From Tharpella sp964457755 (lineage in GTDB: Bacteria > Desulfobacterota > Anaeroferrophillalia > Anaeroferrophillales > Tharpellaceae), in NCBI GenBank assembly GCA_964457755.1, contig CAYWGC010000012.1, forward strand, positions 9,707 through 73,706: a stretch of 64,000 nt of DNA, written 5' to 3'. Positions 26,523-35,056 of the stretch are shown here, in pieces (within the stretch, counting starts at the first letter, position 1; every line of letters begins with the position of its first letter). The notes beneath the pieces were generated by a model. That model ran no database searches. It saw nothing but the letters and a program-made list of their open reading frames with translations, and had not been told where the DNA came from. The translations under genes were made by a program, and so were the position numbers.

Positions 26523-28015
26523 TAAACAGCCTCAAAATAGTGCAAAAGAGGATCGACAATCTTCTCCAGAGCCAATGCCCGGGAGCCTTTAACCAGAACC
26601 AGCGGTTCCGCCGGCAACTGTTTTTGCAACAACTCAACAGCCTGAGCTTGGGCTCCCGCCGGAAAATTAAAGATGCGCTGAGCCGGCAAACCCGCAGCGC
26701 GGGCCGCCAGCGCCAGCTCTTCTACAGCCGCCCCCAATAAAACCAAAAGATCAGGTCGCAACTCGGCCACCCGGCGCCCAACCCGCTGATGCAGAGAGAT
26801 ACTCTCTGGACCGAGTTCATTCATATCACCCAAAACCAGAGCTAAAAAACGCTTTTCCCGCCTTTCGGCAACCGCTGTCAAAGCTGCCTCCATCGAATCA
26901 GGGTTGGCATTGTAAGCATCATGCACCAAAACCCCAGCCCCGGTTCCAAGTTCATACCTTTGCAGACGACCGGAAAGATTTTGAAAACCTTGCAGGGCTT
27001 TAGCGGCAGAGTCTGGGCTCACCTCTGATAAACAGCTACCGGCGGCCACGGCCAAAGCCGCATTCATCACATTATGGCGCCCCCAACAAGGCAGTTTGAT
27101 GGTGGCTTTTTCAGCGCTTCTGGTTAAAACAAAACTTAAACCTTCAGGCGTCAACCAGACTTCCGAAACCTGCACTAACTCTTGCGCCGTCCCCTGCGCA
27201 ACATGGGCCCCATGCGCGGAAACCGGCAAAAGGTTGAGCTTAGTAACTGAATTTTCATTTGCGGTGTCCGGTACCAGCTTGACCAAATAAGGGTCATCAG
27301 CATTATAAATCACCGTGCCGCCCGGTTTAATCTCACTAATAATCTCGCACTTAGCCCGCGCAACCTCCGCCAACGAACCCAGACCCTGAAGGTGGGCGGT
27401 AGCAACATTTGTCAAAATCGCATAATTGGGCCGGGCGATAGCCGCCAGAGCGGCAATTTCACCCGGTTCATTCATACCCATCTCAAGAACGGCTACCTGA
27501 CAATCGTCGGGCATCGCAAAAACCGTCAAAGGCAGACCGATACGATTATTAAAGTTACCGGCCGTCTTATGGACCTTGAAATGGGGCGTAAGCAGATGGG
27601 CCAGCATCTCTTTGGTCGTGGTCTTTCCATTAGAACCGGTCACCGCAATCACAATCGGAGCGACAACTTGCAAACGCTCTTGAGCTAAGCTCGCCAAGGC
27701 TGAAAGAGTATCTTTAACCGGCAGAAAAAGAGTCCGGGGATAACGCTGGACTAAATTGACAAGCCCTGTAAAACCTTCTTCAAGAACCACGGCCACGGCA
27801 CCATTGGCAAGTGCTTGACCAATAAAATCATGGCCATCAAAACGTTCCCCCCGGAGAGCAACAAAGAGTTCCCCTAAACAAGATTTACGACTGTCTGCGG
27901 TAATTCCCTTAATTTCAAAACTAAGATTAAGCGCGCTACAGGATGGCAAAGGCTTGACTTGAAGTAGGTCAGCCAGCTGCTCAAGTTTCCAGTAATGATG
28001 GCGGCTCTCACTCAT
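26522..28015 (-). CDS. murF: UDP-N-acetylmuramoyl-tripeptide--D-alanyl-D-alanine ligase
   Basis: Adds D-Ala-D-Ala to UDP-MurNAc-tripeptide. About 497 residues. It is MurF rather than MurE: the P-loop reads VTGSNGKTTTKEML (TTTKE is typical of MurF), and GDMNELGPESISLHQRVG and HDAYNANPDSMEAAL are MurF signatures. ATG 28015 is used because it lies 1 base after the ftsI stop; a GTG at 28027 would extend the frame by four codons. No murE lies between this gene and ftsI, where it is usually found. Confidence 0.96.
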   Translation of the reverse strand: MSESRHHYWKLEQLADLLQVKPLPSCSALNLSFEIKGITADSRKSCLGELFVALRGERFDGHDFIGQALANGAVAVVLEEGFTGLVNLVQRYPRTLFLPVKDTLSALASLAQERLQVVAPIVIAVTGSNGKTTTKEMLAHLLTPHFKVHKTAGNFNNRIGLPLTVFAMPDDCQVAVLEMGMNEPGEIAALAAIARPNYAILTNVATAHLQGLGSLAEVARAKCEIISEIKPGGTVIYNADDPYLVKLVPDTANENSVTKLNLLPVSAHGAHVAQGTAQELVQVSEVWLTPEGLSFVLTRSAEKATIKLPCWGRHNVMNAALAVAAGSCLSEVSPDSAAKALQGFQNLSGRLQRYELGTGAGVLVHDAYNANPDSMEAALTAVAERREKRFLALVLGDMNELGPESISLHQRVGRRVAELRPDLLVLLGAAVEELALAARAAGLPAQRIFNFPAGAQAQAVELLQKQLPAEPLVLVKGSRALALEKIVDPLLHYFEAV

Positions 28016-28016
28016 C

Positions 28017-30020
28017 TCAGATCTCACTACTCAATTTAAAAACAAAATCTAGCCCCGGCTCTAAAACAGTTCCCGGAAGCGGCTTTTGGGCCACAATCCG
28101 CCCCTGCCCTGAAATCTCCAGGCTCCGGCGATAGGCACCGACATGAACCAGTGCATCGCGAATCGTCTGGCCCGTAAAATCGGGCATCAATTTCGCACTT
28201 TGCATCATATTTTCTGTAATTTCAGACTCTTGCAGTCTCGTTTCAGGAACCTCAGGCTCTCCCTTGACGGGTACTTCAAGGGAGGCAAACTTAACCTCAG
28301 AAGCATAATTCAGATGACTGACCAGGCGTCGGTTAATGCGTTGAAAGGCCGGGGCCGCAACCACCCCACCATAAATTGAGCTGCGAGGCTCATCGACCAT
28401 CACATAAACAATCTTGCGGGATTGACCTGCCGGGGGATCAACATAGCCGATAAATGAAGCCCAATAATCTTTATGAGAGTAGCTTTTCTCTGCAAAATCA
28501 AATTTTTGCGCGGTTCCAGTCTTTCCGGCTACCCGAAAACCGGGGAGCTGAGCCTGGGGTGCTGTACCATCGTCTTCAACCACTAGAGCCAATGCTTTAT
28601 CGAGCTGTTGCGCTACGTCTGCACGACAAGCCCGTTTTGATGATTTTTTTTGCGGATATTCATAAACTGTCCAGCCACCCTCGCTGACAATCTTTGAAAC
28701 CAGATGCGGGGTCACTCGATATCCACCATTGGCCAAAGCTGCATAAGCGGCCACCAACTGCACTGCAGTCACCGAAACCCCCTGCCCAAAAGCGTGGTTG
28801 CAAAGATCAATGGGGCGCCACTTACGCCACGGACGTAAACGGCTGGAAGGCTCATGGGGATAGTCGATACCGCTTATTGAGCCAAAACCAAAATTTTTCA
28901 AAACTGTGTCAAAACGCTCGGCACCTATCCGCTCAACAATCTTTGAACAGCCGATATTACTGGAATACTTGAGCACCTCATCAAGCCGCAACTTGCCATG
29001 TTCGTGAGTATCATGAATCGTCCGACGACCAACCTTAAAACTGCCCTCTTCACAATCAATGAGATCGTCAATCTTATAAAGACCCGATTCAAGGGCCGCG
29101 ATCAGGGTGAAAACCTTGAAAGTTGAACCCGGTTCCATGAGATCGGCAACCGCCCGGTTACGCCACAAAGCGGGATTGTTTTTAAGCTTGGTATTAGGAT
29201 TAAAACGAGGATTCTGGGCCATTGCCAAAATGGCGCCATCGTTGGCATCCATAACCACAGCAAGTCCGCCCCGACTTCGACTTTCGCTGACGGCTCGTCC
29301 CAACTCAGCCTCGGCCCAGGCCTGAAGCTGACGATCGATGGTCAAATAAACGGTCTTGCCTTTATAATAATCAAGTTCGGAATGCTGAGAGCTTTCAACG
29401 ACCTGGTGACGGGCATCATGTTCGACCTCAAGATAGAGTTGCCGACCTTTAAGATACTCTTCGTAATAACGCTCCAGCCCTTCTTGGCCCTGGCAATCGA
29501 TATTCGTAAAACCCAAAACTTGACCAGCCAGCTCCCGGTTCGGGTACAGCCGCCGCTTCTCTTCTAAGAAGGCAAGTCCAGGCTCTTGCTGACACCAGGG
29601 TTCTAGAGCCTCAACCTGAGCTGGAGTTAAAGTTCGCTTAAGCCAAGCAAATCCCCGATTGCCACTTAAACGCTTCTCTAAAGTTGAAGCTTTAACCTGC
29701 AAAATCGGGGCTAGAACTTGGGCAATGCGCTTACCATCGGCAATCCGCCGAGGCTCGGCATAGAGGGCACTACCTTTGACATTAATGGCCAAAGCTCCGC
29801 CGTCAGCCGCCCGGATCTCCCCGCGGTCACAATGAACCAGTTTATGCGAACTCCGTTGCTGCTGTTGTCGGGCTAGATAATAGTCATGCTTTACAACTTG
29901 CAGAAAATAGGCTCGAGCGACAACCGCTACCAAACTGAAAACGACGACGCCGGCTACTATCCCAATCCGTAGCTGCAAACGACGTCGTTCATTTTTGGAT
30001 TCGCGCTTTTTCCGCTTCAT
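28017..30020 (-). CDS. ftsI: Division-specific class B penicillin-binding protein with PASTA domain
   Basis: Transpeptidase for septal peptidoglycan. 667 residues: basic cytoplasmic start, one membrane anchor (about residues 17-40), a pedestal domain with NRELAGQVLGFTNIDCQG and EGLERYYEEYLKG, and the transpeptidase domain with the catalytic SxxK at Ser299-Lys302 (EPGSTFKVF), the SxN motif in YSSNIGCS, and KTGT at Lys500. The C-terminus (about 605-667, KLMPDFTGQTIRDALVHVG) is a single PASTA domain. The PASTA tail on the division PBP is commoner in SpoVD-like proteins than in E. coli FtsI. It overlaps ftsL by 4 bases. Confidence 0.95.
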   Translation of the reverse strand: MKRKKRESKNERRRLQLRIGIVAGVVVFSLVAVVARAYFLQVVKHDYYLARQQQQRSSHKLVHCDRGEIRAADGGALAINVKGSALYAEPRRIADGKRIAQVLAPILQVKASTLEKRLSGNRGFAWLKRTLTPAQVEALEPWCQQEPGLAFLEEKRRLYPNRELAGQVLGFTNIDCQGQEGLERYYEEYLKGRQLYLEVEHDARHQVVESSQHSELDYYKGKTVYLTIDRQLQAWAEAELGRAVSESRSRGGLAVVMDANDGAILAMAQNPRFNPNTKLKNNPALWRNRAVADLMEPGSTFKVFTLIAALESGLYKIDDLIDCEEGSFKVGRRTIHDTHEHGKLRLDEVLKYSSNIGCSKIVERIGAERFDTVLKNFGFGSISGIDYPHEPSSRLRPWRKWRPIDLCNHAFGQGVSVTAVQLVAAYAALANGGYRVTPHLVSKIVSEGGWTVYEYPQKKSSKRACRADVAQQLDKALALVVEDDGTAPQAQLPGFRVAGKTGTAQKFDFAEKSYSHKDYWASFIGYVDPPAGQSRKIVYVMVDEPRSSIYGGVVAAPAFQRINRRLVSHLNYASEVKFASLEVPVKGEPEVPETRLQESEITENMMQSAKLMPDFTGQTIRDALVHVGAYRRSLEISGQGRIVAQKPLPGTVLEPGLDFVFKLSSEI

Positions 30021-30301
30021 GGCAAGACCACCTTATGCCCAGGCCTCGGCTCTTTAAGCCCTAAGAGCCGGGCCAACCGGGCCAAATTCTGAGGCCTCTT
30101 CAAAGTTGCAAGTTCAGCCTCAAGCATATCCTGTTTATCAATTAACTTTTTTTCATCCTGACGTAGTTCATTGAGATGGTAACCTCGTGTCGCAATCTTA
30201 TTGTTGAGCCATGAGCAGTAAAATATCATCCCCACCATAACCACCAAAAGACAACTATTAAGCCACCCCCACTGAGAAGGCTGATCTTTTTTTGCGGCCA
30301 C
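30017..30301 (-). CDS. ftsL: Cell division protein FtsL-like
   Basis: 94 residues with one membrane helix (about residues 14-32, LNSCLLVVMVGMIFYCSWL) and a short coiled coil after it (LNELRQDEKKLIDKQDMLEAE), ending in NLARLARLLGLKEPRPG. This plan, together with the place between rsmH and ftsI, supports FtsL, which bridges FtsB/FtsQ and FtsW/FtsI in the divisome. Sequence similarity in the family is weak, so the call leans on position. It overlaps ftsI (ATGA). Confidence 0.85.
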   Translation of the reverse strand: MAAKKDQPSQWGWLNSCLLVVMVGMIFYCSWLNNKIATRGYHLNELRQDEKKLIDKQDMLEAELATLKRPQNLARLARLLGLKEPRPGHKVVLP

Positions 30302-30328
30302 GAAACACCTTACAAAAAGTTAAATCTC

Positions 30329-31270
30329 CTACAAACATTCAAGCGCCCGCAAACAAGCACTGCGACTACGTGGATTGCGAGCAATCTCTAACTCCTGGGG
30401 GTGCAATCCCTGACGATTGAGTATTTTAACTCTTGGTTGTTGCCCACAAGCACAAATCGGAACTCGCGGCGGACAAATACAGCCCTTAGAAGCCTGCCGA
30501 AAAACCTGCTTGACAAGACGATCTTCGAGCGAGTGATAGGAGATAACCACCAGTCGCGCCCCGCTCTCTAAACGCTCAATGCCAGCCTTGAGAACGAGCT
30601 CAAGAGCTTTAAGCTCATCATTAACAAAGATACGTAAAGCCTGAAAAATACGAGTTGCCGGATGGCGATGAGAACGTTTGTAAACCGGCACCATATCTTC
30701 GACTAATGATGCCAGAGAGCGGGTCGTTAAGAGCGGTTTATGGACGCGACTTTCGACAATCTTACGAGCGATAGCGGCAGCGTATGGCTCTTCCCCAAAA
30801 TCGCGAAAGATTCTAGTTAAGGTTTTATAATCAGCTCGATTGACGATCTCGGAGGCCGGCTCCCCTGCAGTCGGATCCATCCGCATATCAAGCGGCCCCT
30901 CGGACTGAAAACTAAAACCCCTACCGCCCTCATCCAACTGAAAACTGGAGAGACCGATGTCAAGCAGCAAACCATCTATTCTCTTTATGCCGGCATCATC
31001 AAGGAGCCCAGAGATATCGGCAAAATTCCCGGCCAGAAGTTTGAAACGAGAGGTAAACTCTAACTCCAGCGCCTGGGCCCGCAAAACTGCTTCGGGATCA
31101 CGATCAATAGCCACCACTGAGACCCCGGCGGAGCTGCGTTCCAAGATAGCGCGACTGTGGCCACCACCACCAAAGGTTGCATCAACAATCACCCCTTGAC
31201 CACCCGCAACCATCTTGCCCGCCAGCAGGATATCAACACTTTCTTGGAGAAGAACTGGGATGTGAACCAT
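30329..31270 (-). CDS. rsmH: 16S rRNA (cytosine1402-N4)-methyltransferase
   Basis: Methylates N4 of C1402 in the ribosomal decoding centre. About 313 residues. VHIPVLLQESV at the start, DATFGGGGHSRAIL for AdoMet binding, AIDRDPEA, GLLLDIGLSSFQLD, GFSFQSEGPLDMRMD, RIFQALRIFVNDEL and VISYHSLEDRLVK are family hallmarks. ATG 31270 is chosen over the TTG at 31285 because the family starts directly with HxPVL. A terminator-like hairpin lies between mraZ and this gene. Confidence 0.97.
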   Translation of the reverse strand: MVHIPVLLQESVDILLAGKMVAGGQGVIVDATFGGGGHSRAILERSSAGVSVVAIDRDPEAVLRAQALELEFTSRFKLLAGNFADISGLLDDAGIKRIDGLLLDIGLSSFQLDEGGRGFSFQSEGPLDMRMDPTAGEPASEIVNRADYKTLTRIFRDFGEEPYAAAIARKIVESRVHKPLLTTRSLASLVEDMVPVYKRSHRHPATRIFQALRIFVNDELKALELVLKAGIERLESGARLVVISYHSLEDRLVKQVFRQASKGCICPPRVPICACGQQPRVKILNRQGLHPQELEIARNPRSRSACLRALECL

Positions 31271-31296
31271 CAGGGAACCAAACAATTTACGCTAGC

Positions 31297-31336
31297 GACA
31301 AAAAACAGTGCCCAGCGCAAATATTGACACTGGGCA
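31297..31336 (-). terminator. Terminator-like hairpin between mraZ and rsmH
   Basis: On the minus strand TGCCCAG (31336-31330) pairs with CTGGGCA (31315-31309), separated by 14 bases and followed by CTGTTTTTTG. This has the form of an intrinsic terminator. It sits between the regulator gene and the rest of the dcw operon, so it may attenuate downstream expression relative to mraZ. The T-run is short. Confidence 0.5.
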
Positions 31337-31343
31337 TTCTCGA

Positions 31344-31814
31344 CTAAATTTTCACACCGTACTCAGCTAAAACCTCGGTCATCTCTTTAATATTCTCTGG
31401 TGATCCGGTGATGGCCTGAGCTTCAGCATTCCAAAGCGCTTGACTCCACAACTCCAGCTTATCTATCTGGCCAGCAATAACAACACTGTTGTCTTGCTGG
31501 TCAAGTTCGGCCCAACTCCGTAAAGTGGGAGGCAACAAGACCCGGCCTTGTTTATCTAGTGTACATTCAACCGCACCTGATATATAGAAACGTTTAAATT
31601 TTTTGAGCGCAGGACGACTCGAAGGTAGAGCATTAATTTTCTCTTCAAATTCAGTCCAGATTGCCAGCGGATAACAGTCGAGACAATGATCCAGGGCAGT
31701 CGTAATCACAAGTTCAGAATCATACTCCTGAACCATGATCTCCCGGAATTTGGCGGGAATATTGAGCCTCCCCTTGGTATCAAGGGAATATTCATAGCGA
31801 CCGCGAAAAGCCAT
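31344..31814 (-). CDS. mraZ: Transcriptional regulator MraZ
   Basis: First gene of the dcw cluster; an AbrB-like DNA-binding protein that forms large rings and represses its own promoter. About 156 residues with two SpoVT-AbrB-type repeats: FRGRYEYSLDTKGRLNIPAKFRE and ISGAVECTLDKQGRVLLPPTLR. ATG 31814 gives the family-typical start MAFRGRY; ATG 31826 is too close to the AGGGGG ribosome site. The C-terminus (SPENIKEMTEVLAEYGVKI) is slightly extended. Three MraZ boxes upstream suggest autoregulation. Confidence 0.96.
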   Translation of the reverse strand: MAFRGRYEYSLDTKGRLNIPAKFREIMVQEYDSELVITTALDHCLDCYPLAIWTEFEEKINALPSSRPALKKFKRFYISGAVECTLDKQGRVLLPPTLRSWAELDQQDNSVVIAGQIDKLELWSQALWNAEAQAITGSPENIKEMTEVLAEYGVKI

Positions 31815-31850
31815 TTCCACCACCATCCCCCTCTAAGGAGGATATTTTAA

Positions 31851-31905
31851 CCCACAATCTACCACTTCACCCCACCTTGTTACCTGCCCCTGACACCTTT
31901 GTCAA
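31851..31905 (-). promoter_or_regulatory. dcw promoter with three MraZ boxes
   Basis: On the minus strand TTGACA (31905-31900) is followed after 17 bp by TAACAA (31882-31877). Downstream, GTGGG, GTGGT and GTGGG begin at 31875, 31865 and 31855, exactly 10 bp apart. Tandem GTGGG-type repeats with 5-bp spacers are the known MraZ operator. The -10 hexamer is weak. An IS element ends 5 bp upstream of the -35 hexamer. Confidence 0.75.
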
Positions 31906-31909
31906 GGAT

Positions 31910-33819
31910 GATGGACCCGTAAAAAGTTAAATCACAAGATGTTAGCGTTGCGGCGGTCATATTCGATAATTTTTCTCATGCTGTCAATTGAAGTTGATTT
32001 GAACGCAAAACTGATCTTTGAAACCCGAAATAGACCAATTAAGAGAATTTCCAAGTCAAATATGACGTTTCCTAGGCGAATATCACGTTCCTGTGCCTGG
32101 CTGCCCTGAAAATATTGAGACCTATGGCTTTCATGACCACCGCAAAGCTGACGGCTTTCATTCCTCGGACTCTAAGGTGTTTTACTCCGGTTCGTCGGTC
32201 GAATTCAGACATAGTTGCTTCGACCCCGGCACGATAGCGATATCGATCTTTGAAATCTAAACTCTCTTCGTAGCACTTACGTTTAGCAAGATTAACATCA
32301 TTATCAGTATAACGATAGTAGCAGGCTTTGCTGCCTTTTTTAACGGGACATAAATCAAATTTTTCGCAGTTAAGGCAAGTCTCTAATGGAAACGCTACGC
32401 TAAATCCTTTTTTTGTCATTTTGATTGATTGTGGCTTGTTGCCGCAAGGACATAAAGTTATACGACCGTCTTCGTCAAACTCAAATTTAGAAAGGTGGAA
32501 GAATTTTTGATTGCCTGGCATAAGTGGAGCCACAACTTCCACATCGTGATCTTTTAGCGCTTTCTCACAGTTGGACGTGCTTCCATATAGGGAATCAGCT
32601 AGGATTTCCTTTGGTTTAACGTCTTTCTCTTTCAGTTCTTCGATTGCGGGAAGCAAAGCATTGGCATCATGTTTGTCCGCTGGTTCAACGTCAACAAAAG
32701 TAATAAGAGGTAAGCTCGGGCTTTTTTCTTCACCTGAATCTTCGGGTTCGGGGCCAGCATAATTTTCGACAACCTGTGTCTGATATCCTTGCCCCTTGTG
32801 ATTGCTGTAGCCGGCGTCAGGATCAGAGGGATTTTGAAGAGAATCAGAAGGAACATCCTTGTTGGGCTTGGCGACAGCCTTATGTTCAGAAGTGTTTTTG
32901 TCAGCTCCCTCGACAAGGCACTGCTCTTTAAATAGTCTGACAAGATGCTTGAAGGTGCTCATATCTTCAACGGCTTCAATTGAAGAAAATCTGTCGATAA
33001 AAGTGTGAATGTCAGTTGCCATCTGGTCGAGAGTGCGACTGGAATCAGAGGGTTTGACGGAAGCAAACAGTGATTCTGTGTTTTTGCCCAAATAGCGCTT
33101 TACGATATCTTCGCTCAGCTTGTCAAAGTGGACTCGCTGTTGCCGCTTTAAATTTATGAGAAAGTTTTTGATCGTCTTCACAAAAAGACCGATTCTGCCA
33201 AGATGGCGCATATTGGATTGGATATGGACAGAATCAATACGTTGCTTACTGAAGTCCACCTTAAATATCTCAGCCAGTCGCTTTAGTGTGATATCAAAGA
33301 TATCGTTGTAGGCCTTTTCAGTGGAAAGTTTGTCTCTCATAGTCCATAAAGTTTTGTTGCTCACATAAGAAGCATTATCACTCTGGTCAGTTATATCTAA
33401 AGCATAGTGCCATTTAACATTGAAACGAAATTGATCGACAGCTTCTTCGTCAGTAAAGTCGTGCATCTGCTGGAGGATCATCAGACCAATCATAGAATGA
33501 AGTTCTTTAGTGGGTCGTCCATTCCAGTCGTGGTAATGAGATCTCAGGATATCCACCGGAAGTTCTGGAAGGATTTCCTTTCTAAATAACCCCGACCAGG
33601 AGTTGTTTAGCGAATCGCGTCTCTTGGGTCCAAGATAGCCCCAAGGGTCGAGAATGTAGCCCTGTTTGTGGTTTTTTACGTGAAACATGTTTTCGCCTCG
33701 TAAGCTGTTGTTTTTACACGCAAACAGTATCACAAACGGGGTTGACATGCAACATTAAAATAATAATTTATTTAATTTTTTCAACAGGTTAGCAGCTTGT
33801 TGCTTTTTACGAGTCCATC
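31910..33819 (-). mobile_element. Complete IS1182-type insertion sequence
   Basis: About 1.91 kb. The terminal inverted repeats are GATGGACCCGTAAAAAG at 31910-31926 and its complement with one mismatch (CTTTTTACGAGTCCATC) at 33803-33819; similarity extends inward with gaps. AAGGAT flanks both sides (31904-31909 and 33820-33825), a likely 6-bp target duplication. One intact transposase gene fills it. The well-kept ends and target duplication suggest a recent insertion. The left end abuts the dcw promoter. Confidence 0.85.
32072..33688 (-). CDS. IS1182-family DDE transposase
   Basis: About 538 residues. The N-terminal part (KEILPELPVDILRSHYHDWNGR, ELHSMIGLMILQQMHDFTDEEA) is the DUF772/InsH-type N-terminal domain; SKQRIDSVHIQSNMRHLGRI carries the first acidic catalytic residue, ADSLYGSTSNCEKAL the second, and FKDRYRYRAGVEATMSEFDRRTGVKHLRVRG holds the final Glu of the DDE triad. 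A CxxC-type segment (CPCGNK, CLNCEKFDLCPV) may bind zinc. ATG 33688 is chosen because GAGG lies about 8 bases upstream and the family N-terminus fits; the frame extends to 33748. It appears intact. Confidence 0.92.
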   Translation of the reverse strand: MFHVKNHKQGYILDPWGYLGPKRRDSLNNSWSGLFRKEILPELPVDILRSHYHDWNGRPTKELHSMIGLMILQQMHDFTDEEAVDQFRFNVKWHYALDITDQSDNASYVSNKTLWTMRDKLSTEKAYNDIFDITLKRLAEIFKVDFSKQRIDSVHIQSNMRHLGRIGLFVKTIKNFLINLKRQQRVHFDKLSEDIVKRYLGKNTESLFASVKPSDSSRTLDQMATDIHTFIDRFSSIEAVEDMSTFKHLVRLFKEQCLVEGADKNTSEHKAVAKPNKDVPSDSLQNPSDPDAGYSNHKGQGYQTQVVENYAGPEPEDSGEEKSPSLPLITFVDVEPADKHDANALLPAIEELKEKDVKPKEILADSLYGSTSNCEKALKDHDVEVVAPLMPGNQKFFHLSKFEFDEDGRITLCPCGNKPQSIKMTKKGFSVAFPLETCLNCEKFDLCPVKKGSKACYYRYTDNDVNLAKRKCYEESLDFKDRYRYRAGVEATMSEFDRRTGVKHLRVRGMKAVSFAVVMKAIGLNIFRAARHRNVIFA

Positions 33820-33979
33820 AAGGATAAAAATAAAGTTTTTCTAATTTCAAAAAAACTCTCCACGACCCGCCCCAATGAACACCATCCAAAAAAATGACCC
33901 CCATGCTTACCCGAAACAAACCAGGCAACCACGAGGGTCCATAAAACGTACAGGAACAGAACCAGAAGTAGGCTAAAAC

Positions 33980-34693
33980 CTACAATAAAAAATTTCCCAG
34001 GATTGCCGGCACCGCCTGCTCAACCCGTAATATACGAGGGCCCAGAGAGGCAACTTTAAGCCCGGATGCCCGCAACATCTCCACCTCAAACGGAATGAAA
34101 CCACCTTCAGGCCCGACGGCAACGAGGGCTGGCGCCTGACCTGCAACTTGCCGCAAACTACTCTCGGCCTGCGGATGCAACAACCAGGCATCTCGATCCT
34201 GCACCAAAAGCGGCACCTCATCTTCAACAAAGGGACGGAAACGATTTTTCAGAAAAATTTCCGGCAACCTGGTATCTCCGGCCTGCTCAAGAGCCAAAAG
34301 AACAACCTCGCGAAGCTTTTCTGACTGCAACCAGGGAGTCTGCCAATAACTCTTCTCCACCCGCCAGGCGTTGAAAAGAAAAATTTCCTTAACACCCATA
34401 GTTACAGCTGCCGCCAAAACCCTTTTAAGCACTTTAGGGCGCGGCAGAGCCAGAAGTAAACGAACTGCCAGCGGCGACGGCGAGAAGTGATCAAGCACCA
34501 CTTCAAGCTCAACCCTAGAACCCGAAATGCCAACGACCTCCCCTGAACCTAAAGCACCATCCAACAGACCAACCCGCAGACGATCACCGACCTGAGATTT
34601 GAGAACCTTAACGATATGCAGAGCTCGCCGCCCGCCAAGAAGAATCCGGCTCTCACCAATAAAATCAGACTCCTCAAAAATCACTATATTCAT
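33980..34693 (-). CDS. rsmE: 16S rRNA (uracil1498-N3)-methyltransferase
   Basis: SPOUT-family enzyme that methylates U1498 of 16S rRNA. 237 residues. An N-terminal PUA-like part (RRALHIVKVLKSQVGDRLRV) and the C-terminal trefoil-knot domain: LPRPKVLKRVLAAAVTMGVKEI, the VAVGPEGGFIPFEVEML AdoMet site, and LGPRILRVEQAVPAILG. It ends in FLL, close to the usual length. It stands alone on the minus strand with its promoter region facing a divergent periplasmic binding protein gene. Confidence 0.93.
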   Translation of the reverse strand: MNIVIFEESDFIGESRILLGGRRALHIVKVLKSQVGDRLRVGLLDGALGSGEVVGISGSRVELEVVLDHFSPSPLAVRLLLALPRPKVLKRVLAAAVTMGVKEIFLFNAWRVEKSYWQTPWLQSEKLREVVLLALEQAGDTRLPEIFLKNRFRPFVEDEVPLLVQDRDAWLLHPQAESSLRQVAGQAPALVAVGPEGGFIPFEVEMLRASGLKVASLGPRILRVEQAVPAILGNFLL

Positions 34694-35056
34694 ACAAAAA
34701 TATTCCTTTGGCGACCCTACTCACGAAAGCAGTTCACTAGTATCCGGTAAGCTTCTTGCCCTAGAAGTTTTGGGTGTTTTTGGAGCGTCTCGAAAAACTT
34801 TGAATGATTTTCTTAGTGAAATGAATCCAAAAAATTGCTGCTGTTTGAGTGAGGAACGAGCGAGTTCAGCAATTTTGGCGGAATGAGCTTAGAAAATCAC
34901 AAATTTTTTCTTAAAAAGCGGAAAAAATTCCCGAAACTTCGTTTATGCAAATTGTCTACCGAACAGCAATGAAAGCAGTTGACAGTACGCCCCCAAAATC
35001 GCTACAAGTCTAAACGTAGCCATTCCGGTACCGTCCCATCTCAACAAGGCCCAACT
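34694..35056. other. Divergent spacer with a long hairpin repeat
   Basis: About 360 bases between rsmE and the LpoA-like gene. Most of it (34792-34910) is taken by an inverted-repeat element listed separately. No open frame resembling a gene was seen. Promoters for the two flanking genes must lie here but none matches the consensus well. Confidence 0.35.
34792..34910. repeat. Long imperfect inverted repeat (hairpin)
   Basis: Outer arms GAAAAACTTTGAATGATTTTC and (reverse complement of the far end) GAAAAAATTTGTGATTTTC pair; inside, AGTGAAATGAATCC partly pairs with GGCGGAATGAGCTT and AAAAATTGCTG pairs with CAGCAATTTT. The loop contains GAGTGAGGAACGAGCGAG. The plan resembles a miniature mobile element or structured non-coding repeat. 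No coding potential. Confidence 0.5.
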
